Assembly: GCF_001623525.1 (NCBI RefSeq)
Contig: NZ_CP015225.1
Location: forward strand, 1,674,001 to 1,738,000
From: Pseudomonas fluorescens
Lineage (GTDB): Bacteria > Pseudomonadota > Gammaproteobacteria > Pseudomonadales > Pseudomonadaceae
Length of the DNA: 64,000 bases
Direction: 5' to 3'
The notes beneath the pieces are model-generated. The model did no database searches, was not told where the DNA came from, and saw only the letters and a program-made list of their open reading frames with translations. This document shows positions 1-8,725 of the stretch, one piece after another (the first letter of the stretch is position 1; the number at the start of each line of letters is the position of its first letter). A program made the translations under genes and the position numbers.

Positions 1-181
1 TGTCGAAAACGTCGTAGATGGGACGGATGCCGGTTTCCTCCTCGAAACTCTTGAGGATTTCAGGCGGCAGGTACTCGATCCAGTTATAGATTCGCACCGT
101 CCGCTCTTCGGCCAGGCTTGCGCCACTGACCAACATCGAAACGACAGCGCCCAGCAAGGTGTTGCGCAAAAACAGGCTCAT
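1..181 (-). CDS. Polyamine-type ABC transporter substrate-binding protein, 5' part only
   Basis: The minus strand opens with ATG at 181 and reads through the left edge, so only about 60 N-terminal residues are visible. They form a signal peptide (hydrophobic core LLGAVVSMLVSGASLA) followed by RTVRIYNWIEYLPPEIL and FEEETGI. This is the usual mature start of PotF/SpuD-type periplasmic binding proteins for putrescine or spermidine. It is the last visible gene of a minus-strand run behind the porin-like gene (39 bp gap), so it may share a transcript with it. The ligand cannot be judged from this fragment. A related but orphan binding protein lies at 57787-58890. Confidence 0.8.
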   Translation of the reverse strand, partial: MSLFLRNTLLGAVVSMLVSGASLAEERTVRIYNWIEYLPPEILKSFEEETGIRPIYDVFD

Positions 182-220
182 GATCAAACACTCCAGCGCG
201 GCCGCGAAGGCTCGCGGCAC

Positions 221-1558
221 TTAATAGCGATAGGTGAAGTAGAGTTCCAGCGCGCTGAATTTCCGGTCGTCGCCGAAGACTTGCCTGGCCGCTGCCATGG
301 GCTTGACCCAGTTATAGGAGAGCGAGGTAGACAACGACTTCGAAGGCGCCCAATCCAGGAAGACTACACTTTCGTCGGCAAACCGTTTGTCGCTGACGGC
401 GGTGCCCATGTAGTTTTTTTCGTCCAGCCAGAACTGGTAGTGGATCGCACCGAGCGTAAGGGTTTCGTTGAGGTGGGTCTTGAGTGAGAACTGCTGGACG
501 TTTTCGTTGCTGTTGAATAGCAGGTAGTTGCCGACGACATCACCGATCAGCCAGGTGCTCCAGTCGACGAAGCCCTTGCTCAACGGGTCCCAGGCTTTCT
601 GTCGGTTGTCCGTGAGGTTGTCGTCGCCGGAAAAGCTCGCGTAGCGGTAGCCGATCACCGGGGTCAACGGCAGCGTGCTGAAGGTGTAATCCGCCTGGCC
701 GTACCAGGCCTCGGCATCGTAATCCACGCCTTCGCCGCTGCCTCGCTCCAGGGCATATTCGGCATTCAAGGTCAGGTCCGCGATGCCCGGGAGCTTGGCG
801 TTCAACGCCCTGACGTTATACACCAGCATGCCATCGCGACGGCGCGGCAACGTGCTGCCCTTGGGCCCCATGGCCTTGACCTTCAACGCGGTGGCACCCA
901 GCGTCACCTGGTCGTCGAGGTTGTAGTCCAGGTTCACGCCACTCATGCGGAAATCACCCAGGTCGCTGTCGGTTCCCAGGCTGAAGCCCTGGACCTTCAA
1001 CGCGCCATGGTCCCAGGCAACCACCGCCGAATCCTTGAAGGCGGTGCGTGGGGCGAGCCAGTAGGCGCCGTCGTTCAACTGGTCGAGGTTGCCATCCATC
1101 ACGATGAAGCCGTTGCCGATCATGTAGTTCTGGCGACCGCCTGTGACCGTCCACTCCCCGGCGCGGAAACCACCGTAGAACTCTTCGGTCGACACCTTGC
1201 CGTCGGAACTGCGGGTAAAGCCACCGGCATCGCCATCCCCGAAGGTGGTCGCCCCCACCAGTGAGCCGCCAGCCAGCAGGCTGAAATCCGGCTGCACGGC
1301 ATACTCCAACTTGACGCCCGGCTTGACGTAGAACTCCTGCCAGTCGATTTTCGTGCCGCGATTCTTGCCGCTGCGCATGTCCACCACGCCGCCGCCAAAG
1401 TTGACGTTGCGGGTAGAAAGGACTGCGCCACCGGCACTGAAGTTGACCTCGCCCTTGAGGTTGCCCTCCTCGAAGGTGTAGCCCGCCCAGGCAACCTGGG
1501 CGGTCAAGGGTAACCCGAGCACGAGAAACGTTCGGGACAAACGCATCATGGAAACCAT
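221..1558 (-). CDS. Outer-membrane beta-barrel porin-like protein
   Basis: A 445-residue exported protein. The start at 1558 was chosen because an AGGAG box lies just upstream and the product then begins with a proper signal peptide (MVSMMRLSRTF, cleavage after AQVAWA). A longer frame to 1624 has no such box. The mature part has alternating polar and hydrophobic strands, frequent Gly/Asp/Asn turns, and ends in Tyr-Arg-Tyr. A terminal aromatic residue is expected of a BAM-inserted barrel. It resembles alginate-export/OprD-like channel proteins in style, but I cannot assign the family. It sits between a serine hydrolase and a polyamine-type binding protein on one strand, which suggests an uptake role for a small nitrogenous or amide compound. 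That link is inference. Confidence 0.65.
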   Translation of the reverse strand: MVSMMRLSRTFLVLGLPLTAQVAWAGYTFEEGNLKGEVNFSAGGAVLSTRNVNFGGGVVDMRSGKNRGTKIDWQEFYVKPGVKLEYAVQPDFSLLAGGSLVGATTFGDGDAGGFTRSSDGKVSTEEFYGGFRAGEWTVTGGRQNYMIGNGFIVMDGNLDQLNDGAYWLAPRTAFKDSAVVAWDHGALKVQGFSLGTDSDLGDFRMSGVNLDYNLDDQVTLGATALKVKAMGPKGSTLPRRRDGMLVYNVRALNAKLPGIADLTLNAEYALERGSGEGVDYDAEAWYGQADYTFSTLPLTPVIGYRYASFSGDDNLTDNRQKAWDPLSKGFVDWSTWLIGDVVGNYLLFNSNENVQQFSLKTHLNETLTLGAIHYQFWLDEKNYMGTAVSDKRFADESVVFLDWAPSKSLSTSLSYNWVKPMAAARQVFGDDRKFSALELYFTYRY

Positions 1559-1676
1559 ATGGAGCTCCTGTGTGATTATTGTTGTTACAGGGCAGTAAAT
1601 GGCGGCGCAAACCCGCGCCAACACCTGGTGGGGCCAGGTGAGCGGAACGCAAAATTGTTGTGTTTATCGGATGCAG

Positions 1677-2939
1677 TCAGGGCGTCAGGTGCGCCGCGAT
1701 GGCACGCAGCATGCGCACGCTGTCGCCGTCGAAGGGGCTGACGGCCTCGCCCAGGGACGACTGCTTGACGATCACCACGCCGGACGGTTTGTCGATGAAC
1801 AGGTATTGACCATGGATGCCACCGGCCATGAGCGCCTGGCTGTGGTCGTTGAAGACATACCATTGGCTGCGGTAGGACGCGCCTGGGGTCCAGCTCGAAA
1901 AGTCGGGGGATGCAGCGTAGATCGCGGGGTCGGCTCCGGTGGCGATACCGGCCAGCGCCTCGGCCGAGAGCAGTTGTGTCCCACCCTGGCGGCCATCGTT
2001 GGCCAGCAGGCGACCGAAGCGCGCCATGTCACGCAAGGTCGCACTGAACCCGGCACCGGCCACGCTGCGGCCCCAGGGATCCGCCAGAAAGTAGCCGTCA
2101 CGTTCACAACCCAACTGGCTCCAGACCTCCTGCAGCAACTGATGGCAGGCCTTGCCTGATGCCCGCTCCATGACCCAGGCCAACGCCTCGGTGGTGGCCG
2201 TCACGTAATGGAAAAACCCGCCGTGACTGCCGCGCTTTCTCAATGACGGCAAGTACTGGTACAGGGATTCGAACGTCGTGTACTGCGCTGGCGCCGGCTG
2301 GAAACCGCAGGCGTAACCGTATTGGGAACTCTCGGAATCCGGGTCCTCATAGACCTCGCTGTAATCGACGGCCACGGCCATGTCGAACAGCTGGCGCACG
2401 GTCGCATCGCCGAACGCGCTGCCCGTCAGTTCCGGTACGTAATGGGCGGCTGTCAGCGTCGGGTCCAACAGGCCTTCGCAGACCAGTTGCTCGCCCAGGG
2501 CACCGATCAGCGACTTGGTCACCGAAAACATGATGTGCCGGTCCTGGGGGCACTGGCCATTGAAGTAGCGCTCGAACAGCACGGTGTCGCCCTTGAGGAC
2601 CAGGAACCCATCGGTCTGGCTGGCGATCAGGTGGTCGATCACGCTGATGCTCAAGCCACACTCGCTGTCGAAGTGCAGCTCATCCAGCGGCTGGAGCGCC
2701 TGCTTGAACGCGCTGACCGGTCCGCTACCGACCCGCACATCGATGCAAGGACGCAAGCGCGCCAGGTTGCGGAAGCCCCACTGGTTGAACGGTGGGCTCA
2801 TCCAGTTGTGCCAGGTGACGCGGCGGTGGGGTTCGGCGGGAAAGCCTTGCATGAGTGAAGGCGCCAGGCGTGCGTCAAATGGCGATTCGTGAGTCTCGAC
2901 GTAAAGACTGGCCAGTGAAGGCACGGTGTTCTGATTCAT
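1677..2939 (-). CDS. Serine hydrolase, beta-lactamase / 6-aminohexanoate-dimer hydrolase-like
   Basis: A 420-residue protein without a signal peptide, so probably cytoplasmic. The SxxK nucleophile motif is Ser139-Val-Thr-Lys142 in the context HIMFSVTKS. A downstream VDYSEVYEDP segment matches the tyrosine region of NylB-type (EstB/class C beta-lactamase fold) hydrolases, and an HGQYLFID segment near the end fits the third active-site motif. Family members hydrolyse amide or ester bonds in small molecules; the substrate here is unknown. The start at 2939 has an AGGGG box. It is the first gene of a minus-strand run with the porin and binding protein and is divergent from sfnR. Confidence 0.75.
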   Translation of the reverse strand: MNQNTVPSLASLYVETHESPFDARLAPSLMQGFPAEPHRRVTWHNWMSPPFNQWGFRNLARLRPCIDVRVGSGPVSAFKQALQPLDELHFDSECGLSISVIDHLIASQTDGFLVLKGDTVLFERYFNGQCPQDRHIMFSVTKSLIGALGEQLVCEGLLDPTLTAAHYVPELTGSAFGDATVRQLFDMAVAVDYSEVYEDPDSESSQYGYACGFQPAPAQYTTFESLYQYLPSLRKRGSHGGFFHYVTATTEALAWVMERASGKACHQLLQEVWSQLGCERDGYFLADPWGRSVAGAGFSATLRDMARFGRLLANDGRQGGTQLLSAEALAGIATGADPAIYAASPDFSSWTPGASYRSQWYVFNDHSQALMAGGIHGQYLFIDKPSGVVIVKQSSLGEAVSPFDGDSVRMLRAIAAHLTP

Positions 2940-3244
2940 CGGGTTGCCCCTGCAAAATGACTCTGCGTGAAAGCAGATGCAGGGAAATAATTACCCGATG
3001 TAATTTTTTAGTCAATAAAACTTTTTATGGTCATTTCAATTTATCTCGTTAACGGCGACATGACCCATAGCGCTGTACTGAATTCTGGGACGAAAGCCTT
3101 AAGCAAATAACTAAAGGTTATTTGTTTTATATTTTTTAGATCATTTAGATTAAGCCTTAAGCCCAATGGCTTCGCGGTACTGCCTCAAGAATGTTGGCAT
3201 TTACCCATCCTCAGTCACGGCAATCTCATTAACGGGCCACCGTC
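2940..3244. promoter_or_regulatory. Divergent AT-rich intergenic region between the hydrolase and sfnR
   Basis: This 305-bp stretch is clearly AT-rich and contains no gene. An exact 11-bp direct repeat, AAGCCTTAAGC, occurs at 3094-3104 and 3152-3162. Between the copies lies a perfect 8-bp inverted repeat, CAAATAAC/GTTATTTG, at 3104-3111 and 3117-3124. In P. putida sfnR expression depends on CysB, whose sites are long and AT-rich, so this region may hold a CysB site. I saw no sigma-54 GG-N10-GC element in it. Confidence 0.45.
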
Positions 3245-4348
3245 ATGCAGCTTCTAACACTTCCCCCCTCTCCCGGCCTGGCCACCTCGATTCGTGCCAC
3301 GGCCCAGGTCTTCGAAGACCCCACCTCCCGCGCCTTGCTGGAACACCTGCAACAAGTGGCGCCCAGTGACGCCAGCGTGCTGATCATCGGCCAGACCGGG
3401 ACCGGCAAGGAACTGGTGGCGCGCCACGTACACAACCTCAGCGCCCGTCGCCACAAGCCGTTCGTGGCGGTCAACTGCGGGGCGTTTTCCGAAACCCTGG
3501 TGGAGGCCGAGCTGTTCGGCCATGAAAAAGGCGCGTTCACCGGCGCACTGACGGCCAAGGCCGGCTGGTTCGAGGAAGCGGATGGCGGCACCTTGTTCCT
3601 CGATGAAATCGGTGATCTGCCGCTGCCGATCCAGGTCAAGTTGCTGCGGGTATTGCAGGAGCGCGAAGTGGTTCGACTGGGGTCGCGCAAGAGCATCAAG
3701 ATCAATGTACGCGTGTTGGCGGCCACCAACGTACAGCTGGAAAAAGCCATCAATGCCGGACACTTTCGCGAAGACCTCTATTACCGCCTGAACGTGGTCA
3801 GCCTGGTGCTCAAGCCGCTGCGCGAACGTCCCGGCGACATCCTGCCGTTGATACGCCACTTCATTGCACAGTACAGCCACAGGCTTGGCCACGGCGAGGT
3901 GACGCTGGATGCCCAGGCGCAACGCAAGTTGCTCGACTACTCCTGGCCGGGGAACATCCGCGAACTGGAAAATGTCATTCACCACACCCTGTTGATTTGC
4001 CGTAACAATGTGATCGGCGTGCAGGACCTGCACCTGTCGAACCTCCGTATCGAACGCCGGGACAACCCGCCGGACTCGGCCCCCCAAAGCGCAGAGGCGC
4101 TTTTGCAAAAAGCCTTCGAGAAACTGCTCGAACAAGAGCATGGCGACGTGTATGAAAAGGTCGAGGCCGAGTTGCTACGCACCGCCTACCGATACGCCAA
4201 TTGCAATCAGGTCCATACCGCCAGCCTGCTGGGCCTGAGTCGCAATGTCACCCGCACGTTGCTGATCAGGATTGGCGAACTGGTGGTCAACAAACGCCGC
4301 CCCGCGCTCAGTACGCGGGACGGCCAGGTCATCAACCTTTCAACCTGA
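3245..4348 (+). CDS. sfnR: Sigma-54-dependent activator of dimethyl sulfone utilisation (SfnR)
   Basis: A 367-residue enhancer-binding protein made of an AAA+ domain and a Fis-type helix-turn-helix, without an N-terminal sensory domain, as in SfnR. Visible motifs: Walker A GQTGTGKE (49-56), the sigma-54 contact loop GAFTGA (96-101), Walker B TLFLDE (116-121), an arginine-finger region REDLYYR, SWPGNIRELEN, and a C-terminal HTH around 320-345. SfnR activates sfnFG during sulfate limitation and its level is set by CysB in P. putida. Here it stands at the far end of the block it probably controls, about 9 kb from the sigma-54 promoter before the FMN reductase. Because there is no sensor domain, activity is probably set by abundance. 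Confidence 0.9.
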   Translation: MQLLTLPPSPGLATSIRATAQVFEDPTSRALLEHLQQVAPSDASVLIIGQTGTGKELVARHVHNLSARRHKPFVAVNCGAFSETLVEAELFGHEKGAFTGALTAKAGWFEEADGGTLFLDEIGDLPLPIQVKLLRVLQEREVVRLGSRKSIKINVRVLAATNVQLEKAINAGHFREDLYYRLNVVSLVLKPLRERPGDILPLIRHFIAQYSHRLGHGEVTLDAQAQRKLLDYSWPGNIRELENVIHHTLLICRNNVIGVQDLHLSNLRIERRDNPPDSAPQSAEALLQKAFEKLLEQEHGDVYEKVEAELLRTAYRYANCNQVHTASLLGLSRNVTRTLLIRIGELVVNKRRPALSTRDGQVINLST

Positions 4349-4380
4349 GTTCACCGCAAAAGCCAGGTGTGCCCCTTTTT

Positions 4381-4422
4381 GTGGCGAGGGGATTTATCCC
4401 CGCTGGGCTGCGCAGCGGCCCC
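4381..4422. repeat. REP element
   Basis: GTGGCGAGGGGATTTATCCC and the following CGCTGGGCTGCGCAGCGGCCC form the stem pattern of a P. fluorescens-group REP sequence. It sits between convergent sfnR and the livF-like gene, where it may protect or end transcripts. Confidence 0.8.
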
Positions 4423-4481
4423 AAGACCTGTCCCCGATGTATCAGGCCGACTGCGTTCAACCTGCTTGGGGTCAGCGGTGC

Positions 4482-5243
4482 TCACAGCGCTGCTGTTCGC
4501 GCGCCCAGGTAGAAATCCTGGAGATCGCCGCGGGCCGCCAGCTGTTCGGCGCTGCCTTCACTGACCACACGCCCGCTTTCCAACACATAGCCATGGTGGG
4601 CGTAGCGCAGGGCGATGTTGATGTTCTGCTCGGCGATCAAGAAGCTCACACCATCACGCTGATTGAGTTGCCGCACGATCTCGAAGATTTCCTCGACGAT
4701 CTGCGGCGCCAACCCCATCGACGGTTCGTCCAGCAAGACCAGTTGCGGCTTGGCCATCAGCGCACGACCGATCGCGATCATCTGTTGCTCGCCGCCCGAG
4801 GTGTAGCCGGCCAGGCTTTTGCGCCGCAGTTTCAGTCGGGGAAAATGGCCGTAAACCGATTCCAGGTCAGCCAGCAACTGGCGCCGTGGCACCTGGCGCG
4901 CCAGGGCACCGGCCAGCAGGTTTTCCTCCACGGTCAACTGGGCAAAGCAATGCCGACCTTCCAGCACTTGCACCAGACCGCTCGCCGCCAAGGTGTGAGG
5001 CGCGCTGCGGGTCACGTCTCGCCCCTGGTAGACAATCCGCCCCCGCACCACCTCGCCCCGTTCGGCGCGCACCAGGTTGGAGGCCGCCTTCAGCGTGGTG
5101 CTTTTACCCGCGCCGTTGGCGCCCAGCAGCACCACGACCTGCCCTTTTCCCACCTCCAGCGACACACTGCGCACCGCCAGGATGGTCTGTTCGTAGAGCA
5201 CTTCAATATCGTCGATCTGCAGGATCGGCACGTTCGTCGCCAT
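4482..5243 (-). CDS. HAAT-type ABC transporter ATPase, LivF-like
   Basis: A 253-residue ATPase: Walker A GANGAGKS (41-48), an SGGEQQM signature, Walker B LVLLDEP, and the length and C-terminal IAEQN switch region typical of LivF. I start it at 5243 (MATNVPILQ) because the upstream extension overlaps the binding-protein gene and lacks family similarity. It pairs with the LivG-like ATPase at 8726-9508 to power the importer encoded by this operon. It is the last gene of the minus-strand series beginning at 12398. The family carries branched-chain amino acids, amides, urea and other small acids. Linkage to sfnG suggests an organosulfur compound or its product as substrate, which is inference. Confidence 0.85.
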   Translation of the reverse strand: MATNVPILQIDDIEVLYEQTILAVRSVSLEVGKGQVVVLLGANGAGKSTTLKAASNLVRAERGEVVRGRIVYQGRDVTRSAPHTLAASGLVQVLEGRHCFAQLTVEENLLAGALARQVPRRQLLADLESVYGHFPRLKLRRKSLAGYTSGGEQQMIAIGRALMAKPQLVLLDEPSMGLAPQIVEEIFEIVRQLNQRDGVSFLIAEQNINIALRYAHHGYVLESGRVVSEGSAEQLAARGDLQDFYLGARTAAL

Positions 5244-5299
5244 GCTGTTTCGCCTTTTCAAGTAGCGGCCGGACGCATGCGCCCGGCCGCCGCGATGCC

Positions 5300-6625
5300 T
5301 CAGGATTCCGTGCTGCAATCACGCGGGGTAAGGCCTTTTTCCCGGGCGTACTGATGCGAAGACGCTTCGATGATCGGTCGCAGCAAGGCGCGGTCGGCCT
5401 GCACCCAGTCACTGATCAGCTTCCACTGCGTACCGTCCCATTGCTGGAAGCGCACCGCGCCACCGCCTTCATGGTCCGAGCACGACAACTGCAACGGCTG
5501 CACCAGGCCCCACGCCCCCAGTTCCTTGAGCCGGGCGTCGTCGAGCTTGAGGTTCTCGAAGCCCCAACGCACCTGCTCACCCGTCAGGGGTTGCTGACCG
5601 AATTTCTGCTGGGCAATGCGCAGCGCTTCTACGTTGAGAATGCCGTTGACCACACCGAGGTTGTAGTACACGGTGCCGAACCGCTTGGGATCGGCCAAGT
5701 CGCCATGGCCGGCGTCGACTACTTGCTGCTTGATGCCCTGCAACACCGGGAAGTCAGTACCTGAAGGGTGCGTGGTGATGGCGATGAAGCCCTTGGCCGC
5801 GGCACCGGCCGGCGCGGCGTCATCTTCGGAGTTGCTCCAGATGTTGCCGATGATGTGGTCGGCCGGGAAACCGACTTTTTGCGCGGTTTTCAGCGCCACT
5901 GGGTTCATCACCCCCCAACCGCGCAGGATCACCCAATCAGGTTTTTCCCGACGGATATTCAACCATTGCGATTGTTGCTCGTTGCCCGGGTGCGGCACCT
6001 CCAGCAAGGTCAGCGCAAAACCGTATTTGTCAGCCAGGGTTTGCAACACCTCATTGGTTTCCTTGCCATAGGGCGAACCGTGATACAGGGTGACGATCTT
6101 CAAGCCCTTGAGCTTGTCCAACCCGCCGGCGCGCTGGCCGATGTAATTAATGATCGCCGAGACCTCGGAATACGGGTTCAACTGCAACGGAAAAACGTAG
6201 GGGAACACGCTGCCATCGGTGGAATCCGTGCGCCCATGGTTGATGGTGATCAGCGGCAGTTTGTCGGCTGTCGAGCGCTCCAGCGTGGCGTAGGCAATAC
6301 CCACCGACAGCGGGTTGGTGGCAGCCGCCGGCGCGCCGTTCAAGCCTTTCTTCAGGCGTTCGTAGCACTCCACGCCTTTCTCGACCACGTATTCGGTCTC
6401 GCACTCACTCCAGGTCAGCTTGACGCCGTTCACGCCGCCATTGGCGTTGACGTACTTGAGGTAGTCGATGAAACCGCCGAAAAAACCGGTGCCGCCGGCC
6501 GCATAAGGGCCGACGCGATAGCTTTGCAGCGGGAAGTATTGTTCGTTGTCCGCCTGGACAGTGAAGGCCGCGGCGGTGAGGCTCAGGGCCAGTGCCAGGC
6601 TGCTGGCGAATGATCGTTTGAACAT
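5300..6625 (-). CDS. HAAT-type ABC transporter periplasmic binding protein
   Basis: A 441-residue protein starting with a signal peptide (MFKRSFASSLALAL, cleavage near VQA-DNE). The remainder is a type I periplasmic binding protein of the Leu/Ile/Val family: a YLKYVNANGGVNG segment early, NYIGQRAGGLDKLKG before a VTLYHGSPYGKE motif, and a second lobe with RGWGVMNPVALKTAQ. At over 400 residues it is longer than LivJ and resembles HAAT receptors for larger or aromatic ligands. Gaps of 72 bp to livM-like and 56 bp to livF-like keep it in the operon. Its ligand sets the specificity of the importer and cannot be read from sequence. Confidence 0.85.
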   Translation of the reverse strand: MFKRSFASSLALALSLTAAAFTVQADNEQYFPLQSYRVGPYAAGGTGFFGGFIDYLKYVNANGGVNGVKLTWSECETEYVVEKGVECYERLKKGLNGAPAAATNPLSVGIAYATLERSTADKLPLITINHGRTDSTDGSVFPYVFPLQLNPYSEVSAIINYIGQRAGGLDKLKGLKIVTLYHGSPYGKETNEVLQTLADKYGFALTLLEVPHPGNEQQSQWLNIRREKPDWVILRGWGVMNPVALKTAQKVGFPADHIIGNIWSNSEDDAAPAGAAAKGFIAITTHPSGTDFPVLQGIKQQVVDAGHGDLADPKRFGTVYYNLGVVNGILNVEALRIAQQKFGQQPLTGEQVRWGFENLKLDDARLKELGAWGLVQPLQLSCSDHEGGGAVRFQQWDGTQWKLISDWVQADRALLRPIIEASSHQYAREKGLTPRDCSTES

Positions 6626-6697
6626 CGGATTTTCCTTGTTATGAAGCCATGGATAAGCCAACAAAATGGAACTGCAAACCCGCGTTGTGCGGTTCGC

Positions 6698-7765
6698 TCA
6701 GTAGCGCAACGGCCACAGCCGAGCGCGCTGGCGAAATCTCTGCCAGAGGCGCGCAAGGCCCTCTGGTTCCTTGATCAGGAACAAAATGATCAGGGCGCCG
6801 AATATCATCTTCTGCAGGTTCTCCACCTGGCCGGCGTCCACCAGCCCGCCGGGCAGCAACGACACCAGGTTCGAGAGCAACACCGGAAACAGCACAATGA
6901 AGGCCGCGCCGAGGAAGTTGCCCAGCAGGCTGCCGAGGCCGCCGATAATGATGATGAACAGAATCTGGAACGACCGATTGAGGTCGAACCCGTGGGGCTC
7001 CACCGTGCCCAGGTAAGCGAAGGCCCAGAGCGCACCGGCCACCCCGAGGAAAAACCCACTGATGGCGAACGCCAGCAGCTTGGTTTTCGCCAACGCAATG
7101 CCGATGACCGCGGCGGCGGTGTCCATGTCGCGCACCGCCATCCAGTTGCGCCCCAACTCGCTGCGCACCAGGTTCTTGCCCAGCCAGAACAGCGCTACCA
7201 CCACGCTCAGGGTCAACAGATAGCGGCCGGCCGGGGCGTCGAGGTTTATCCCGAATACGTCCAGGCGCGGCGCGCTGATCACGCCCGAGGCGCTGTTGTT
7301 GGAAAACCAACTGAACCGGGTCAGCGCCCAGGTCACGAAGAACTGCGCTGCCAGGGTCGAGACCAGCAGGTAGAAGCCTTTGATGCGCAAACTCGGCAAG
7401 CCGAACAGCACCGCCACCAACGCCGCCGTCAATCCGCCCAGGGCGATACTGACCACCAACGGCAAACCGGCGACCCGTACTTCGAGGTTGTAAGTGGCAA
7501 AGGCGCCTACCGCCATGAACGCCGCCGAACCGAGGGACAGTTGCCCGGCATAACCGGTGAGCAAATTGAGCCCCAACCCGGCCAGGGACAGCACCAGGAA
7601 CGGAATCAGGATCGCACTGAACCAGTAGTCATTGCCCAGCCAAGGCACCACGACAAAGGCAAACAGCAGCAATGCGGCCAGCCCGTGACGGTCCTGGCGC
7701 AGCGCGAAGACCCGGCGGTCCTGGGCATAGCGGGTGTTGAACTGGCCTGCTTCTCGATAAAACAT
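6698..7765 (-). CDS. HAAT-type ABC transporter permease, LivM-like
   Basis: A 355-residue polytopic membrane protein. The start at 7765 (MFYREAGQFNTRY) follows an AGGGGAGC box; longer frames run into the LivH-like gene. The first segment LAALLLFAFVVVPWL and about eight further hydrophobic segments are visible. The block NLLTGYAGQLSLGSAAFMAV is the conserved LivM region, and IIGGLGSLLGN is the cytoplasmic EAA-like loop. It forms the inner-membrane channel with the LivH-like protein, 11 bp upstream. Confidence 0.87.
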   Translation of the reverse strand: MFYREAGQFNTRYAQDRRVFALRQDRHGLAALLLFAFVVVPWLGNDYWFSAILIPFLVLSLAGLGLNLLTGYAGQLSLGSAAFMAVGAFATYNLEVRVAGLPLVVSIALGGLTAALVAVLFGLPSLRIKGFYLLVSTLAAQFFVTWALTRFSWFSNNSASGVISAPRLDVFGINLDAPAGRYLLTLSVVVALFWLGKNLVRSELGRNWMAVRDMDTAAAVIGIALAKTKLLAFAISGFFLGVAGALWAFAYLGTVEPHGFDLNRSFQILFIIIIGGLGSLLGNFLGAAFIVLFPVLLSNLVSLLPGGLVDAGQVENLQKMIFGALIILFLIKEPEGLARLWQRFRQRARLWPLRY

Positions 7766-7776
7766 GATGCGCTCCC

Positions 7777-8658
7777 CTAAACCCGTTCGATGGCCCGTTC
7801 GCCAAACAACCCCGCCGGACGCACCAGCAAAAACACCAGCGCCAGCACGTAGGGAAACCAGTTCTCGATGCCGCTGCCGATGAAGGGCCCGAGGTAAACC
7901 TCGGCCAGCTTCTCCGAGGCACCGATGATCAAGCCGCCGACAATCGCCCCGCTGATGGAGGTAAAGCCGCCGATGATCAGCACCGGCAACGCCTTGAGCA
8001 CCACCAGCGAGAGCGAGAACTGCACACCCAGGCGCGCGCCCCAGAGCAGGCCGGCGACCAGCCCGACAAACCCCGCCACCGCCCACACCACCACCCAGAC
8101 CCGCTGCAAACGAATGCCCACGGCCAACGCCGCCAGCGGGTCATCGGCCACCGCCCGCAACGACAATCCGAGCCGGGTCTTGTTGAACAGCCAGGACAAC
8201 AGCAGCACCAGGAACGCCGCGGTCACTGCGGCAAAAATGTCGAACTGCGACAACAACATCCCACCCAGCTCCAGCGGTTCATCACTGATGCCCAGTTCCA
8301 GGCCATGCACCTGGGCACCCCACAGCGCCTGGGCGAACCCTTCGATGACGTAGGACAGACCGAGGGTGGCCATGAACAGCGTGATCGGTGAACGGTTGAT
8401 CAAAGGGCGCAGAACCACACGCTCCACCGCCACTGCGATCAGCAGCATCGCCGCCAGGCTGATGAGAAACGCCAGCCAGAACGGCACACCGCGTTCCACC
8501 AGGCTGACGAAGGTCAGCGCCGAGAACAGCACCATCGCGCCCTGGGCGAAATTGAAGACCCCGGAGGCCTTGTAGATCAGCACAAAACCGATGGCCACCA
8601 AGGCGTACATCACCCCCGCCAACAACCCGCCAATCAATACTTCAAAGAAAAATTCCAT
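7777..8658 (-). CDS. HAAT-type ABC transporter permease, LivH-like
   Basis: A 293-residue inner-membrane permease with about eight hydrophobic segments. The N-terminus GGLLAGVMYALVAIGFVLIY and the following ASGVFNFAQGAMV are the conserved opening of LivH. GGFTSISGAIVGGLIIG near residue 250 is the ATPase-contact loop. It lies 67 bp after the LivG-like gene and 11 bp before the LivM-like gene, so the importer is complete: two ATPases, two permeases and one receptor. Confidence 0.87.
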   Translation of the reverse strand: MEFFFEVLIGGLLAGVMYALVAIGFVLIYKASGVFNFAQGAMVLFSALTFVSLVERGVPFWLAFLISLAAMLLIAVAVERVVLRPLINRSPITLFMATLGLSYVIEGFAQALWGAQVHGLELGISDEPLELGGMLLSQFDIFAAVTAAFLVLLLSWLFNKTRLGLSLRAVADDPLAALAVGIRLQRVWVVVWAVAGFVGLVAGLLWGARLGVQFSLSLVVLKALPVLIIGGFTSISGAIVGGLIIGASEKLAEVYLGPFIGSGIENWFPYVLALVFLLVRPAGLFGERAIERV

Positions 8659-8725
8659 CGCTGTTCCTGTTCTGCGGGCGCAACTTGCCTGCCCTCCCTG
8701 GTGGGAAGGCGTCGAATATCCAGTG

